Source of the DNA: Paracamarosporium sp. OC-R06-R3
Lineage: Eukaryota > Ascomycota > Dothideomycetes > Pleosporales > Didymosphaeriaceae
Reading direction: 5' to 3'
Assembly: GCA_019828545.1 (NCBI GenBank)
Contig: JACVRA010000090.1
Span: 62,001-126,000 of the forward strand
Length of the DNA: 64,000 nt
Part shown: piece after piece, positions 1-11,508 of the stretch
Layout: every line of letters starts with the position of its first letter
Numbering within the stretch: position 1 is the stretch's first letter
The notes under the pieces: model-generated
What the model saw: the letters and a program-made list of their open reading frames with translations, nothing else
Databases searched by the model: none
Told to the model about the DNA's origin: nothing
Made by a program: the position numbers and the translations under genes

Positions 1-1749
1 CTTCGGACGGGAGGATAATGCGGAGCGACCCACGGTAGTAAAAACGCGGTCAAACTCCTCGCCATACGCTTGTATGTATTCTCCCGCGCGTTTATTGATC
101 TGCTTGTATTTGGGTAGTGTCTTGTCATCTGGTTTAGTGGGAACCTCTTCTTCGAGGGCCATAGCCTGCAAGATGCGATAAAACCACTGCAGATCCGGAT
201 TCGGGTATTTGCTCGGGTCGTACACACCCTTCGGTAGTTGTAGCTGCTCGACGATGATACGCATCTTGTCCGTAAGCTCATCCGTTGTCCGTGGTTCCGC
301 GGGCTGTTCGGGGCATTGGCGAAGGTCGTCTGCATATGGGAGCTGGATAAGCCACAATCCGGGCGGCATTGTTTGCTCGCCATTCTCATCGTAACGTTCT
401 TCGCCCGGAATTATCGCTGCCATTACGGGCGCTGCGTTTTTGCGTGCTACAAACCATGCCAGAGCCATTTTCTTGGACTTGATTAACTTTTGCTGGAGAG
501 CGGAGAAGACGCGTGTTGAACCGATGAAGTCGGCTTCGGAGGGATACATAAAAGTCGCCTTGCCTATATTTGCCCAGAGGGGAAGGAAGGAAAGCGGCTT
601 GAAGCCGACAATGCGGATGATGGGCTCACCGAAGCACTGCCGGATTTGAACGAACTCTTCTGGGGTAAAAGTTATGGTGTCGCCTCCAAACTTATACGCT
701 TTGCGTATTTCAGTCTTTTCCACTACACGGGCTGTGTCGTCAGCCATATGTGAGGTGGAGCTCTGCACAATTTGCGGCTTCTCGCCGCCAACCCAAACGT
801 AGCATGACTTGACGTGCTCTTGGCGCTTGATGAGGATAAAGCCCTTGACCCCTATTTGCAGACCAGGTCCGATCTCAAAGGGGAGGCTAAACAATGCTCT
901 TCGCGGTGCAGCTTTTGAGTTTATGGAAGAAAGGAGTTGTTTGAGAAGGGTGAGACCATCTCCGCTTTTTGCGACTTTGGTAGTAGATGGGATAGCCACA
1001 GGTGCGTCCGGGTCCGATGGAGACGTGGGATATACCAAGTCGTCATAGAACCTCGTCCGATCAAAACTGTGGTCTGGTTTGGAAATAGGAAACAGGTCAA
1101 TTGTGCATCCTAAGTCATATAAATCACGGGCTCGTGTTATCGCCGTGTCCTTGTCCTGCTTGACTGCGGCCGGACTATCGTTGTCCGTGACTAAGAAAAG
1201 TCGTCGTGAGGAAAAATTGGGAGCCTTTGTCGTAAAGATTTGGTTTGCGCAGAATAGCACCGTCGCAATGCTAGCTGGACCTTTCGCAGGTTTGAGGATC
1301 TCTTGGGCCTCATCCTCGTTTTCCAATAGGTCTCGCAGCTGCTTCACATCCCCTGCAGACGGTATATCCAGATCTGATAGCAGATAACAATGCTGAAACG
1401 TGTTGTCCCCGTCTTTCAAGTCCGTCTTTTCGGTACCAAACAAGAGGATGCCCATCATATCTTTTGGGTTCGAGATAATGCGCTGCTGCATAAGATGGTA
1501 AGCGCATTTGAGGGCAGCGGATGCTGGGGAATCGCGTTCGGCTTTCTTGTCGTCTGAGAGCGGGGGGCGTTCCAGCATGGATGCGCTGATATCGATCGCG
1601 AAGAGGACGGCATCTTTAATGGTTTTGTAGCTCTATTGTGCGTCAACATACGGTTCCCACTGAAGGCGTAGGAATGCCCATACGGTATCATCAATCTCCT
1701 CCTCTTCGTCTTCCTCCTCACCGGGTCGGTGATCTTGAGTGTCAGCCAT
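1..1749 (-). CDS. ku70: Ku70, DNA end-binding subunit of the Ku heterodimer (3' end outside window)
   Basis: Ku70 pairs with Ku80, binds DNA double-strand ends in the nucleus and starts non-homologous end joining; it also acts at telomeres. Exons read on the minus strand: 1749-1684 and 1632 to the window edge. A 51-nt intron (1683-1633, GTATGG...AATAG with a TTGAC branch-like site) removes an in-frame TAG, joining an acidic N-terminus (EEEIDDT) to SYKTIKDAVLFAIDIS, the start of the Ku70 von Willebrand-like domain. Further family signatures are LKCAYHLMQQRI, MMGILLFGTEK, the barrel-domain stretch FMYPSEADFIGSTRVF, PPGLWLIQLPYADD and YDPSKYPNPDLQWFYRIL. About 566 residues are visible against a usual ~650, so the C-terminal SAP part lies beyond base 1. 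These motifs are Ku70-type rather than Ku80-type. It is divergently arranged with hem15. Confidence 0.93.
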
Positions 1750-2139
1750 GCTTGGGTGTGCGATACGCTGGCTGCTGCCGGAATACGGAGTGGGGTGACC
1801 GTAGACACTGCAATTGAGCGCGTACTATAATCCAGCACAGAGCTCCTGTGGAGTTGAGGTTGAGAAAGCAACAATGCAGCGCATCGTAAGTCTGTGTTTG
1901 CGGCGCGGTGGCTCCTTCTCAGGCAGCAGCGCGCTCCTGCCTAGCTTCCAGCGCGTGATCACATGACGTCGCCCCTCTGAGGACAGCCACGATCCACACC
2001 TCCGATCGCTGGCTCCAGTCGCAAGCTCCGCATTGGCCACTCGTCATCAAGCGGCCATTATTCACATGGCGCATCTGGCCTTTGCGACAAACCTCCTCCC
2101 ATAACCTTTCGAGGTTGCTTTTTTCCCTCGAACCATACA
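1750..2139. promoter_or_regulatory. Shared 5' region between ku70 and hem15
   Basis: The 390 bp between two divergent start codons must hold both promoters and both leaders. I see no convincing TATA box and no additional coding sequence. Short open frames here overlap one another on both strands and lack coding character. Confidence 0.5.
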
Positions 2140-3480
<1,341 letters not shown>

Positions 3481-3997
3481 GAGGGAGGCCCGGTTCGAGA
3501 ATATGTTGAATGTAAATTACTGTATGGCATCAAAAGGCATAGCGCGGAAATGATTTACTCGTTCATGTTGTTTACACATCTTACTAAATCATTTGACTCC
3601 ATCAGAGTTCGCAACTGGGAGTATGCGAGCACGGGCTCCAGGTCCCTTTGAAGTGCAATCAGCGTGCGGTGTGTTTCGGGGCTCACTAATACACCGGTAG
3701 ATGCGAGATAATGTTCTAGTAGTGGATCCGTATGGTCAAAATCTTGATATTTTCCAGATGCTACAGCTCATGTATTCAAGCGCACGATCGGACAACCATC
3801 GCCAAAGTAGGAATTGCTCCTAAAGCATTCCGTGTTGTTGATCGGCGCAGCTATCTCGGGCAATTAAGGATCTTGGCGGCGCTCCAAAGCCGGCGAGCTC
3901 AACATCCAACACCAAACTTTTGCCGACCCAACACTCTCTACAACCTCCCCTCCACCACCTCCGTCGCTCTCTTCCTCCCCTCGGCACCATCGTCACC
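3481..3997. other. Intergenic: hem15 3' flank and PDH E1-alpha promoter/leader
   Basis: No gene is supported here. The last ~110 bases (3885-3997) are pyrimidine-rich (repeated cct/ctc runs) up to the ATG, the leader composition common in strongly expressed fungal genes. Confidence 0.5.
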
Positions 3998-5510
3998 ATG
4001 CTGTCAAGGACCATCAGGAGGAGCATTGCGTCGCCGCTTCGGCGCAATGTCTTCGTTCCCGCCGCCGCGCGACCTGCGTTCAGGACCGTCACCACGGATG
4101 CCGCTTCGTCGCACGCCGAGCGTGTGCCGCAGGTATGCATTTACCGGAACGACACAATCGATTCTGGCTCGGATGCATGATGGGAAGGATAGACTGTTGA
4201 CGTGTTGCAGGAGGATGACAAGCCCTTCGAGGTCCGCCTCTCCGACGAGAGCTTCGAGACCTACGAACTCGACCCGCCGTCGTACACGCTCGACACCACA
4301 AAGGCCGAGCTGAAGCAGATGTACTACGACATGGTCGCCGTACGGTACGATACAGTTATTCCCGGCATTGATGGGTCATCGGAATCTGACACAAATTTCT
4401 AGACGCATGGAGATGGCTGCCGACAGGCTCTACAAGGAGAAGAAGATCCGCGGTTTCTGCCACTTGTCGACGGGTCAGGAAGCTGTTGCCATCGGTATCG
4501 AGCACGCTATCGAGCGTGCTGACCACCTCATCACCGCGTACCGTTGCCACGGCTTCGCGCTTATGCGCGGCGGAACTGTCAAGTCGATCATCGGTGAATT
4601 GCTTGGCCGCAGGGAGGGTATCGCCTACGGAAAGGGTGGATCCATGCACATGTTCGCTCCTGGGTTCTACGGTGGTAACGGTATCGTTGGTGCGCAGGTT
4701 CCCGTCGGTGCCGGTATTGCCTTCGCGAACCACTACGAGAACAAGAAGAACGTTACGCTTGCTCTGTACGGAGACGGTGCTTCCAACCAAGGCCAGGTCT
4801 TCGAGGCTTACAACATGGCCAAGCTCTGGAACCTTCCCATCATCTTCGCTTGCGAGAGTATGTAGATACCTTATAGTCCGAGACGATTTGCGTGCTAATG
4901 CTGTGTAGACAACAAGTACGGTATGGGTACCGCCGCCAACCGCTCCTCCGCCCTCACCGACTACTACAAGCGCGGCCAGTACATTCCGGGTCTGAAGATC
5001 AACGGCATGGACGTCCTCGCCGTCAAGGCTGCAACCAAGTTCGGCAAGGAATGGTGTGCTGCCGGAAAGGGACCTCTCGTTTACGAGTTCGTCACCTACC
5101 GATACGGAGGTCACTCCATGTCCGATCCCGGAACCACCTACCGAGTATGATCCCTTTTTAACTGCTACCACTTCTATAGCTAACCGTCGCATCAGACCCG
5201 TGAGGAGATCCAGCGCATGCGCAGCACCAACGACCCCATCGCCGGACTCAAGCAGAAGCTCCTCGACTGGGGCGTCGTTTCCGAGGAGGAGCTCAAGAAC
5301 ATTGACAAGGAGGCCCGCGCCAACGTCGATGCCGAAGTCGCCGAAGCCGAGAAGATGGCACCACCTGACGCCATCCCCAAGGTCCTCTTCGAGGACATCT
5401 ACGTCCGTGGCTCTGAGCCTGAGTTCCTGCGTGGCCGCATTCCAGAGGAGAACTTCTACTACACCGAGGCGGACCTGGGCAAAGAGAAGGACGCTCCTGC
5501 CCGGACTTAA
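3998..5510 (+). CDS. pda1: Pyruvate dehydrogenase E1 component, alpha subunit (mitochondrial)
   Basis: Thiamine-diphosphate-dependent decarboxylation of pyruvate and reductive acetylation of the E2 lipoyl group, as an alpha2beta2 E1 in the matrix. Five exons, 3998-4132, 4211-4344, 4403-4857, 4909-5144 and 5196-5510, join in phase to 424 residues, the family length. The N-terminus [17 protein letters not shown] is a classic matrix presequence. Diagnostic parts are [19 protein letters not shown], the substrate region [13 protein letters not shown], the ThDP/Mg motif [17 protein letters not shown]...NN, and the phosphorylation loop [16 protein letters not shown] followed by TREEIQ. Introns are 50-80 nt. 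An upstream in-frame start codon at 3920 would spoil the targeting peptide, so 3998 is preferred. Confidence 0.96.
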
Positions 5511-6876
5511 ATGCTCTGTCATGATCTAGGGCAAAAGGTGATGTGGTTACGGGGGGAGCTAGGGAGATTGTAATATATCACCTTGTGCGTGTAGCGAGCA
5601 CTTGGCTTTGTGGATATTAGGAGCAGATGTGGTCGATTCTTGGTCGTATTACCATGTTTTGGGATAGCGGAATAGAGTCCTTTATGTGAAACTGAGTGGC
5701 ATTTGTAGTTGTGCTGTTCGAGTGATAATCATATTGATTGTATGTGGGCAGCAAAGTGTTGATGCTCGAAGCAGGGGATTTGCTTCGAGCTACGTGTTTG
5801 GTCGTCAGTATGTTCCGTTGCCGTTTGGCAGGGGCATTGAATAATGCTCTTGCATAGGCATCATAGGATAACCGTAGCAGCGTATGCAAAAGCAGACTCT
5901 ACCATGCTTCACCTTGTGCGTTCTAAACCGAGCTGGCGAGGAGGCAAGTCTATCCGGTGTACTTACTATGGTGACCGAGCGTTGTGAACATACACCTATA
6001 TCCAACGAGCTTTCTCACCGAGCCTACACAAACAATTGAAATAATCTTCTACTGATTGAATGATTTAATTTAATTTGATTTGATTTGATTTGATTTGGTT
6101 GATTTAATTGATCTGATTCTTGACATGACCAACACCAAGCACCATCTTTTTCCATCCCAACCAATCCCAACCAATCCCAACCCAACCCATCCGTCCATAA
6201 GCCCAACCATCGCCCTATCACCAATGTTGAATAAACAGCAACAGCGGCATTTCGCTAACACGCGAGGCACAGCCGGCCAGGGAAAACGCCGAGAAATGCA
6301 AAGTACAGTCTTGAAACAAAAGGAAGGAAGAAGGAATATCGTTCGTTGTCCGTCGTCGTCATGAGCTGCCTGTCTGTCTGTCATGCCCGCCCGTCTCGCT
6401 GACAGAAAAAGTTACAACAAGGGCGGGGTATCATTGCTGCTTTTTCTCCGCGCCGCTCTGCTCCGCGTTCCACGCCGTGCAACACAACACAGCATATGCC
6501 CCAAAAGCACTTCGCCTCTTCGATACACGCACATACCCTTCTACACAACATGTAGATCTGCCACCAGTGCGATGCGAGATGATGCGATGCGGAATGACGT
6601 GACATCTAACCCGAGCGCCACCGTCGTACATGAAATACCCTCCTGAGCCAGCCTCTCTATAATAATCGCACGTAAATTCGAAATGAGCGTTTGAGGCTCT
6701 GGAAAATTGTGGCGGCCCGAGGCGGCGGCGCATGCAAGCGAGATGAAGGACGACCTCGAGGCAGAGCAATCGAGAATCAACTCGATAAGTTGGGAGAGTG
6801 CAAAAGTGAGGATGTGGCTAGGAGGAGCGTTGAAGAAAAGAATGCCGCACGGGAGAGTCAAACGAGGCGCTGATAC
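5511..6876. other. Intergenic, 1.4 kb, with simple-sequence tracts
   Basis: Lies between the 3' ends of PDH E1-alpha and the F-box WD40 gene. Open frames here are short, overlapping and rich in simple sequence. It contains an (ATTTG/ATTTA)-type tandem near 6061-6098 and a CCAATCCCAA tandem near 6153-6190. No gene or RNA is recognised. Confidence 0.5.
6061..6098. repeat. A/T-rich pentanucleotide microsatellite (TTTGA/TTTAA units)
   Basis: Consecutive TTTAA and TTTGA units run through this stretch, seen directly. It is followed ~55 bp later by a second tandem of CCAATCCCAA units (about 6153-6190). Confidence 0.7.
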
Positions 6877-6969
6877 GTATACGAAGGAGCTCGTTTTTAT
6901 TGACTATTTAGTCACAGCGCTGAGGCCACTCAGGCTGAATTACCAATAAAAACGAGCTCCTTCGTATAC
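6877..6969. mobile_element. 93-bp MITE-like palindromic element with perfect 26-bp inverted ends
   Basis: The 26 bases at 6877-6902 (starting GTATACGAAGGAGCTC) are the exact reverse complement of 6944-6969. The ends can be read as TA-flanked CGAAGGAGC...GCTCCTTCG, compatible with a TA target duplication of the Tc1/mariner kind, though this is inference. The 41-bp centre carries a small CTGAG-GCCA-CTCAG hairpin. A partial relative lies at about 14986-15062, sharing an identical 20-bp core (6921-6940 versus 15017-15036) and the CTCCTTCGTA end. The element begins 16 bp downstream of the stop codon of the F-box WD40 gene, so it would probably be transcribed in that gene's 3' UTR as a stable hairpin. 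There is no coding capacity. Confidence 0.75.
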
Positions 6970-6984
6970 CGGGGGACGCGCACG

Positions 6985-9368
6985 CTATGCGAGCATCCCG
7001 GCGTCAGGCATAGGGGTATCATCATTATCGGTGGTAGGGTTAGGCATCTGTGCCAGCGAGGGTGCGGAAGCTGCGGCAGGAAGAGCGGATACGGGTCGTG
7101 TTGGAGGTTGTGAGTAAAGGTCGTCGGAGCTGTGGTCGGGCATGCTCATGGGCGAGGAGGAGCGGAAGTCTTCGAAATCTTCTTCTGGGGGTGCGAAAGA
7201 CCATACCTGGGTTTTATTAGTAAAAATCCAATCAACATTCAATCGCTTGAAAAGTATGGGGGCATGAAATATATAGAGGAAGAAGTGACGTATACATACC
7301 TCCATAATCGTCCTCCCACCCCTCGCCGCCATGATGACAGCCTTCTCCTCCTCAAACACAACTCGCCACACCGCTTCCGCAGGTGAACTAAGCTCGCGAA
7401 CAAGGGTTCCCTTCTTAAGGTCCCAGACCTTGACGCGACCATCGGACCCGCCGCTGACGATGCGTGTGTTGTCGAACTGCAGACTCGTAACGCTGTTATC
7501 GTGCGCTGCTAGTCGATGAATGGGCTGGTAGTCGCCGAGGCTCCATACCCTAACAGAGCCGTCCGAGCCTCCCGTAACGAGTACATTCTCGCGCATCTGT
7601 AGCTGGCCTACCAGCGACGTGTGACCTTGGAGCACAGCCAAGCATTTACTACATCACGAACTCGGATTAGCGAATGACAAGACGCAGGCACAATAGTGAC
7701 AGGGCTATCACTACTGCTCACAAATAAACTTACCCGTCGGTTGGATCCCATATCCTTACACTCGTATCCAAGCTGCCCGTCGCAATCTTTTTCCCGTCAA
7801 AGGCAATAGCATAGATTTGACTGAAATGGCCTGTCAACGTGCGTAAGCACTTGCCCTCGCTGATACTCCAAATCTTGGCTGTCGTGTCATAGGACCCAGA
7901 TACGACAATATCGCCGTGTATCTCGAGGCAGCGAACGCTAGCTTGGTGCCCGATGAGGACGTGCTTACAGAGACCCTTTTTGAGGTCCCATATCCGGAGG
8001 GTGGTATCTCGCGATCCTGAAATGGCTGTGTGCGCATCGCACATCTTGAGGCAGCGCACGGTGGAGGTATGCCCACGGAGCGTGAACTGCGGGTTACTAT
8101 GCGATGTTAGCACCATGTTGGGGGTCTGTGGAAAAACTACTTACCCTGTCGCAAGATTCCAGACTCGCACATCACGATCGCAACCTCCACTTACCAGTAG
8201 ATCACCCCAAGGAACCATTGCCCAAACGCCCATGACGTGCCCCTGTAGTGTCTTTTGGTGGTAGCCTTCCGTGTCGAAGACATGGATCTTGGCGTTATCC
8301 AGAGCTACGACTATGTATTTCTTCGTCAGGTGCAAGCTCGTGACAACACCCTGTTCCGGTGTGATCTGGCGCGGATCGCAGTGGCCGCCCTGGCGCCATG
8401 CTGTCTCGACCTGGTACCGCTGCTTGAAATGCGACCGGTACGTAGTGGCCTTTGATCTCCGGTGTGAGTCCTTCCTCTTGGATGTGCGATCCAAGCTCTG
8501 TGTCCGTAGTCCTTCTCCTACACTTGAGCTCGCGCCATCCAGCTGCTCCTTCATAACTGTGTCTTCGGAGCGCGAGGCACGGCTAGGCTGTAACCACTGC
8601 GACCTGGCCGCTTCAGCCTCTTCGTCGCCGGGATCATCCTCCTCGCTTCGCTCTTCTTTCGACAAGCCCCTGTACGAGTATTTTTGGCAAAGCAACCGCC
8701 ATGCAGTATCGTCGTTTACTAATTCGCGCCACTTCTTGGAGACCTGAGAAGCGCGGGCAAGGGTCGTGGGGTCGTCGACGCATTCCAGAATCTAGACATA
8801 ACATTAGTAGATGTTTCACGACTTAGTATGAGCCGCCTACCCTGAAGCACAGTTCCGTGGGCAGCACCATGAAGGGATCCTTCTTCAGTCTCGGGCTGAC
8901 AAATTCGGCGACAAAGCTCAACTCGTGACTGTCACACAAGTTGAGCAGCTCCCCAAGCAGGCGCAACCGCTCGGGCCTGTTCATGTCGCTGAACAGGGCG
9001 CGCGTGTTTTTGATCTGCGAGTCCTCATGTTCGGCAGCGGTGCTCCAATCGGGGACTCGCTGGGTGGGGGTCGGGCTGGGTGCGGGCGTCGGCGGAGAGG
9101 CCGGTGCGGACGGAAGAGTGTTGTGCGGAATGGTCGAGGAGAGCGGGCTTGTGGGTGTTATTATGGGCCGCGGTGCGGAGGAGCGAGACATGCGGCCTTG
9201 CTTGCGGGCGTGAGCCGTGGGCGAAACGAAGATGTTGCCGGGGCGCATGGCCGCCGACGAGGCAGAGGCCGATGCGCCCATGTCTGTGTCGGAGTCGTTG
9301 GAGGCTTCGGGCATGTTCTGCTCGTCTGGCCGCCGTGCCAGCGGTTGGAAGTAGTCGTCCTGGTCCAT
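6985..9368 (-). CDS. cdc4: F-box/WD40 protein of the Cdc4/Fbw7 type (SCF substrate receptor)
   Basis: Recruits phosphorylated substrates to the Skp1-cullin-F-box ubiquitin ligase. Exons on the minus strand: 9368-8841, 8791-8145, 8096-7734, 7648-7300 and 7206-6985, giving 702 residues. In order: a Ser/Pro-rich disordered N-terminus (to ~residue 125); a helical segment NRPERLRLLGELLNLCD...FVSPRLKKD, which resembles the dimerisation region of Cdc4/Fbw7; an F-box MVLPTELCFRILECVDDPTTLARASQVSKKW; a polar spacer; and seven or so WD40 blades with repeated GH...D...IWD/VWD units (~residues 290-640). The C-terminal tail is acidic and Pro/Ser-rich. The text preceding the F-box favours Cdc4/Fbw7 over Met30/SconB, but orthology was not tested. 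The last intron (93 nt) is a multiple of three with no stop. Confidence 0.88.
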
Positions 9369-10721
9369 GGTAGCGACGGTGGATGCGCCGCAGTCAAGCG
9401 TACGTCTCCCGGGGACGGCAGGCTCTGCGAATGCGTGGACGGCAGCAGCAACGGCGGAGGCGTGTTCGCGGGCTCTGGCTATCGTACAACAGGCGGCGTT
9501 CCTCGCACAGGCTTGCGGAGAAGGTTGGAGGGCCTTCTGGCGGCGGCCGGGCTGCTAGTGTTTCGAGATGTCAGGGCGGGCGGTGAGGTGCTCGGCGGCA
9601 GAAGCCAGCTGGGCTGCGGCGTGTTTGCGGCCGGAAATGGGCGGGCAAAGCAACTGTGCCTTATTCACGGGCTCTGGAACGTCGCGTGCGAAGAGTGGAC
9701 CACGCGCGGCGTGCAGACGATTGGGGCGACCAGAGGAGTAAGATCACTGTTTCCTTGGTCACATCACTCGCCAAGCCCTAGATGAAGGCCTGCATGTGCC
9801 CATCCACCCTCCACAAGGCCTCGCCTGTCCCCTGCATGTCCCATGTCCCGTGGTGACATAATTGCGCCATCTGGCTGCTTTCGAGGCTCGACGAGCATGA
9901 CTTGCTTGCCGTCCAGCTACCCGTTGTTCGCGCGAAAAAGCGCTCTGAACCAGTCGGCTGCCAATTATAGATCCGAGTCCTCAAACGCCCACTCCCGCAA
10001 ACATCCCGCCAGGGGAACACGTTGGCGAACATCTCACGTCTCACGCTCAGCAGAACCATCACTAAGAACCGTCTCGCCCCCTCTCGAACCAACGTGTGCT
10101 TACGGACCCTGGCCGTTGCACAAGGTACAGGAAACTTGTGTCAGCACGTCATGCAATCGGGCCTTATATGATCCCCGACTCGAATCCCAACAACGATCCA
10201 TCGACCGACTTGGAGCTTTGGTTACTGTAGCCAAACGGTGCGTGCTTTGACGCTGGATAGCTCAGACCTGTGCGAGAGCAGGGTCCAATCTCTCCACTGT
10301 CGCCCTAGACGTATTTGTCTATGACAGCTTCCACGTTCTGTCAAAGCTTGGTTCACTCCGTAGCGTACCGCAGAATCGATTGCATTCTCCCCAGAGGACT
10401 GTAACTTAGTTCCGTGGTAGGACTTCGTGTAGCTTTGTGATGCAAAGATCGATCTGTCACGCTGTCACATATTGTGACGGCTTCCACGTTGCGTCCCACT
10501 TGGCTCGGTCCGTAGTGTGCTTTTAAATTCGAGTAAGGTCTGTGGTCAGGTGCACGGGCAGTTGGTATTTCCATAATCGTACCATTCTAAATTCTAAAAC
10601 CCAGTCTAGAAGTCAGCGGCATCGCTCAACGATGTGCTTAGCATTCATGGCGAACAGTAGAGCGCTGTAGTATGAACTGATTGAATGTAATCTATGTACA
10701 ATATAGCGAAGAGAACAACGG
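9369..10721. other. Intergenic, 1.35 kb: F-box gene promoter and LPMO 3' flank
   Basis: The minus-strand F-box gene starts at its left edge and the minus-strand LPMO gene ends at its right edge. Open frames (for example 9843-10250, +) have no recognisable domain and unfavourable composition. I see no gene. Confidence 0.45.
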
Positions 10722-11508
10722 CTAGCACGTGCTCACAGCTGGTCCCGGAACAGTGTAGCTGTTGAAGTTGGAGTAGATGTTGGCAGTGTATCCAGAATCA
10801 GTAACCTTGACGTGTCCTGGAATCGACACACCGCTAAACGACTTGCTGCCGCCACCAGTAACCTTTACTTGCGCACAAGAGATATAGAATTGTGGGATGC
10901 CACCTGGGTAAGGGTTGTGAATAGCGAGCTGCTCGATGCGGAGGAGGTATTCGCCTGCAGGAATACACGACGGGATAGCCACATCGTAGGACTGCGCGAG
11001 GTTCCACGTTGCGGAACCGCCAGAGAAGGTGGGTCCAATTTCTTTGATCTTGAACCAGGGGGTTGAACCGTCGGAGCCGGATGCGGAATCAACCTTGGTT
11101 AGGTAGCTAGAAATGTTAGTATCGATGATAGGGGGATCTGAAGTTGAGGAGCTGGGCATACAATGAGACGGGACCCTGGTGGTAGACTGCAATGTCGGCA
11201 GTAAAGGTCACCGATGATCCTGCGGCAACGGAAACCGTCGTTGTCTGTGCCCCCGAGGCGCCTCCTACATTGCATCTCAGGTCGTTCGATGCGAGGTCGG
11301 TCACTGGCGAGTTGTAGTTCGTGTTCTCTCGGATGTTCTGGTATACACCGCCCTGAACACCATTCGCAGTAAGTTTTTGGAAAATGTCTGGCACATTGTT
11401 AACCGGAAACCTTTTCGCAAAAGATTGGAGACAGTACGTACAGTGACCGTTGGCAGCCTCAAGGAAGAGTGCGCCGGCAACAGCGACAGTAGATAGGAAT
11501 GACTTCAT
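10722..11508 (-). CDS. AA9 lytic polysaccharide monooxygenase, secreted
   Basis: Copper enzyme that oxidatively cleaves cellulose or related beta-glucans outside the cell. Exons on the minus strand: 11508-11442, 11387-11162 and 11106-10722, giving 225 residues. A 21-residue signal peptide ([21 protein letters not shown]) is followed by the mandatory N-terminal His; splicing turns the next codon into Tyr, giving mature [11 protein letters not shown]. The second copper ligand is the His of [11 protein letters not shown] (mature ~71) and the axial Tyr lies in PQFYISCAQ (~151), with the usual Gln two residues before it. Cysteines in DLRCNVGG and YISCAQ fit the conserved disulfide. There is no CBM1 and no linker, so it is a single-domain LPMO. 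A TATAAAA box lies ~80 bp upstream. The first intron splits the codon directly after His1 and is 54 nt with no in-frame stop. Confidence 0.93.

Noticed and set aside
4356..5522. 388-codon minus-strand frame across the PDH E1-alpha gene
   Set aside because: It is antisense to conserved PDH exons and runs through their introns; long antisense frames arise from codon bias in highly expressed genes.
7030..7045. Short TAGGGTTAGG piece resembling a telomeric repeat
   Set aside because: A single unit inside the coding exon of the F-box gene; no array.
8925..9785. 286-codon plus-strand frame rich in Gly/Arg
   Set aside because: Shadow of the low-complexity N-terminal exon of the minus-strand F-box gene and its promoter; no domain.
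10240..10300. tRNA-like text (TAGCTCAG...GAGCAGGGTCCAATC)
   Set aside because: The A-box and B-box-like pieces are too close and no cloverleaf with acceptor stem pairing can be drawn.
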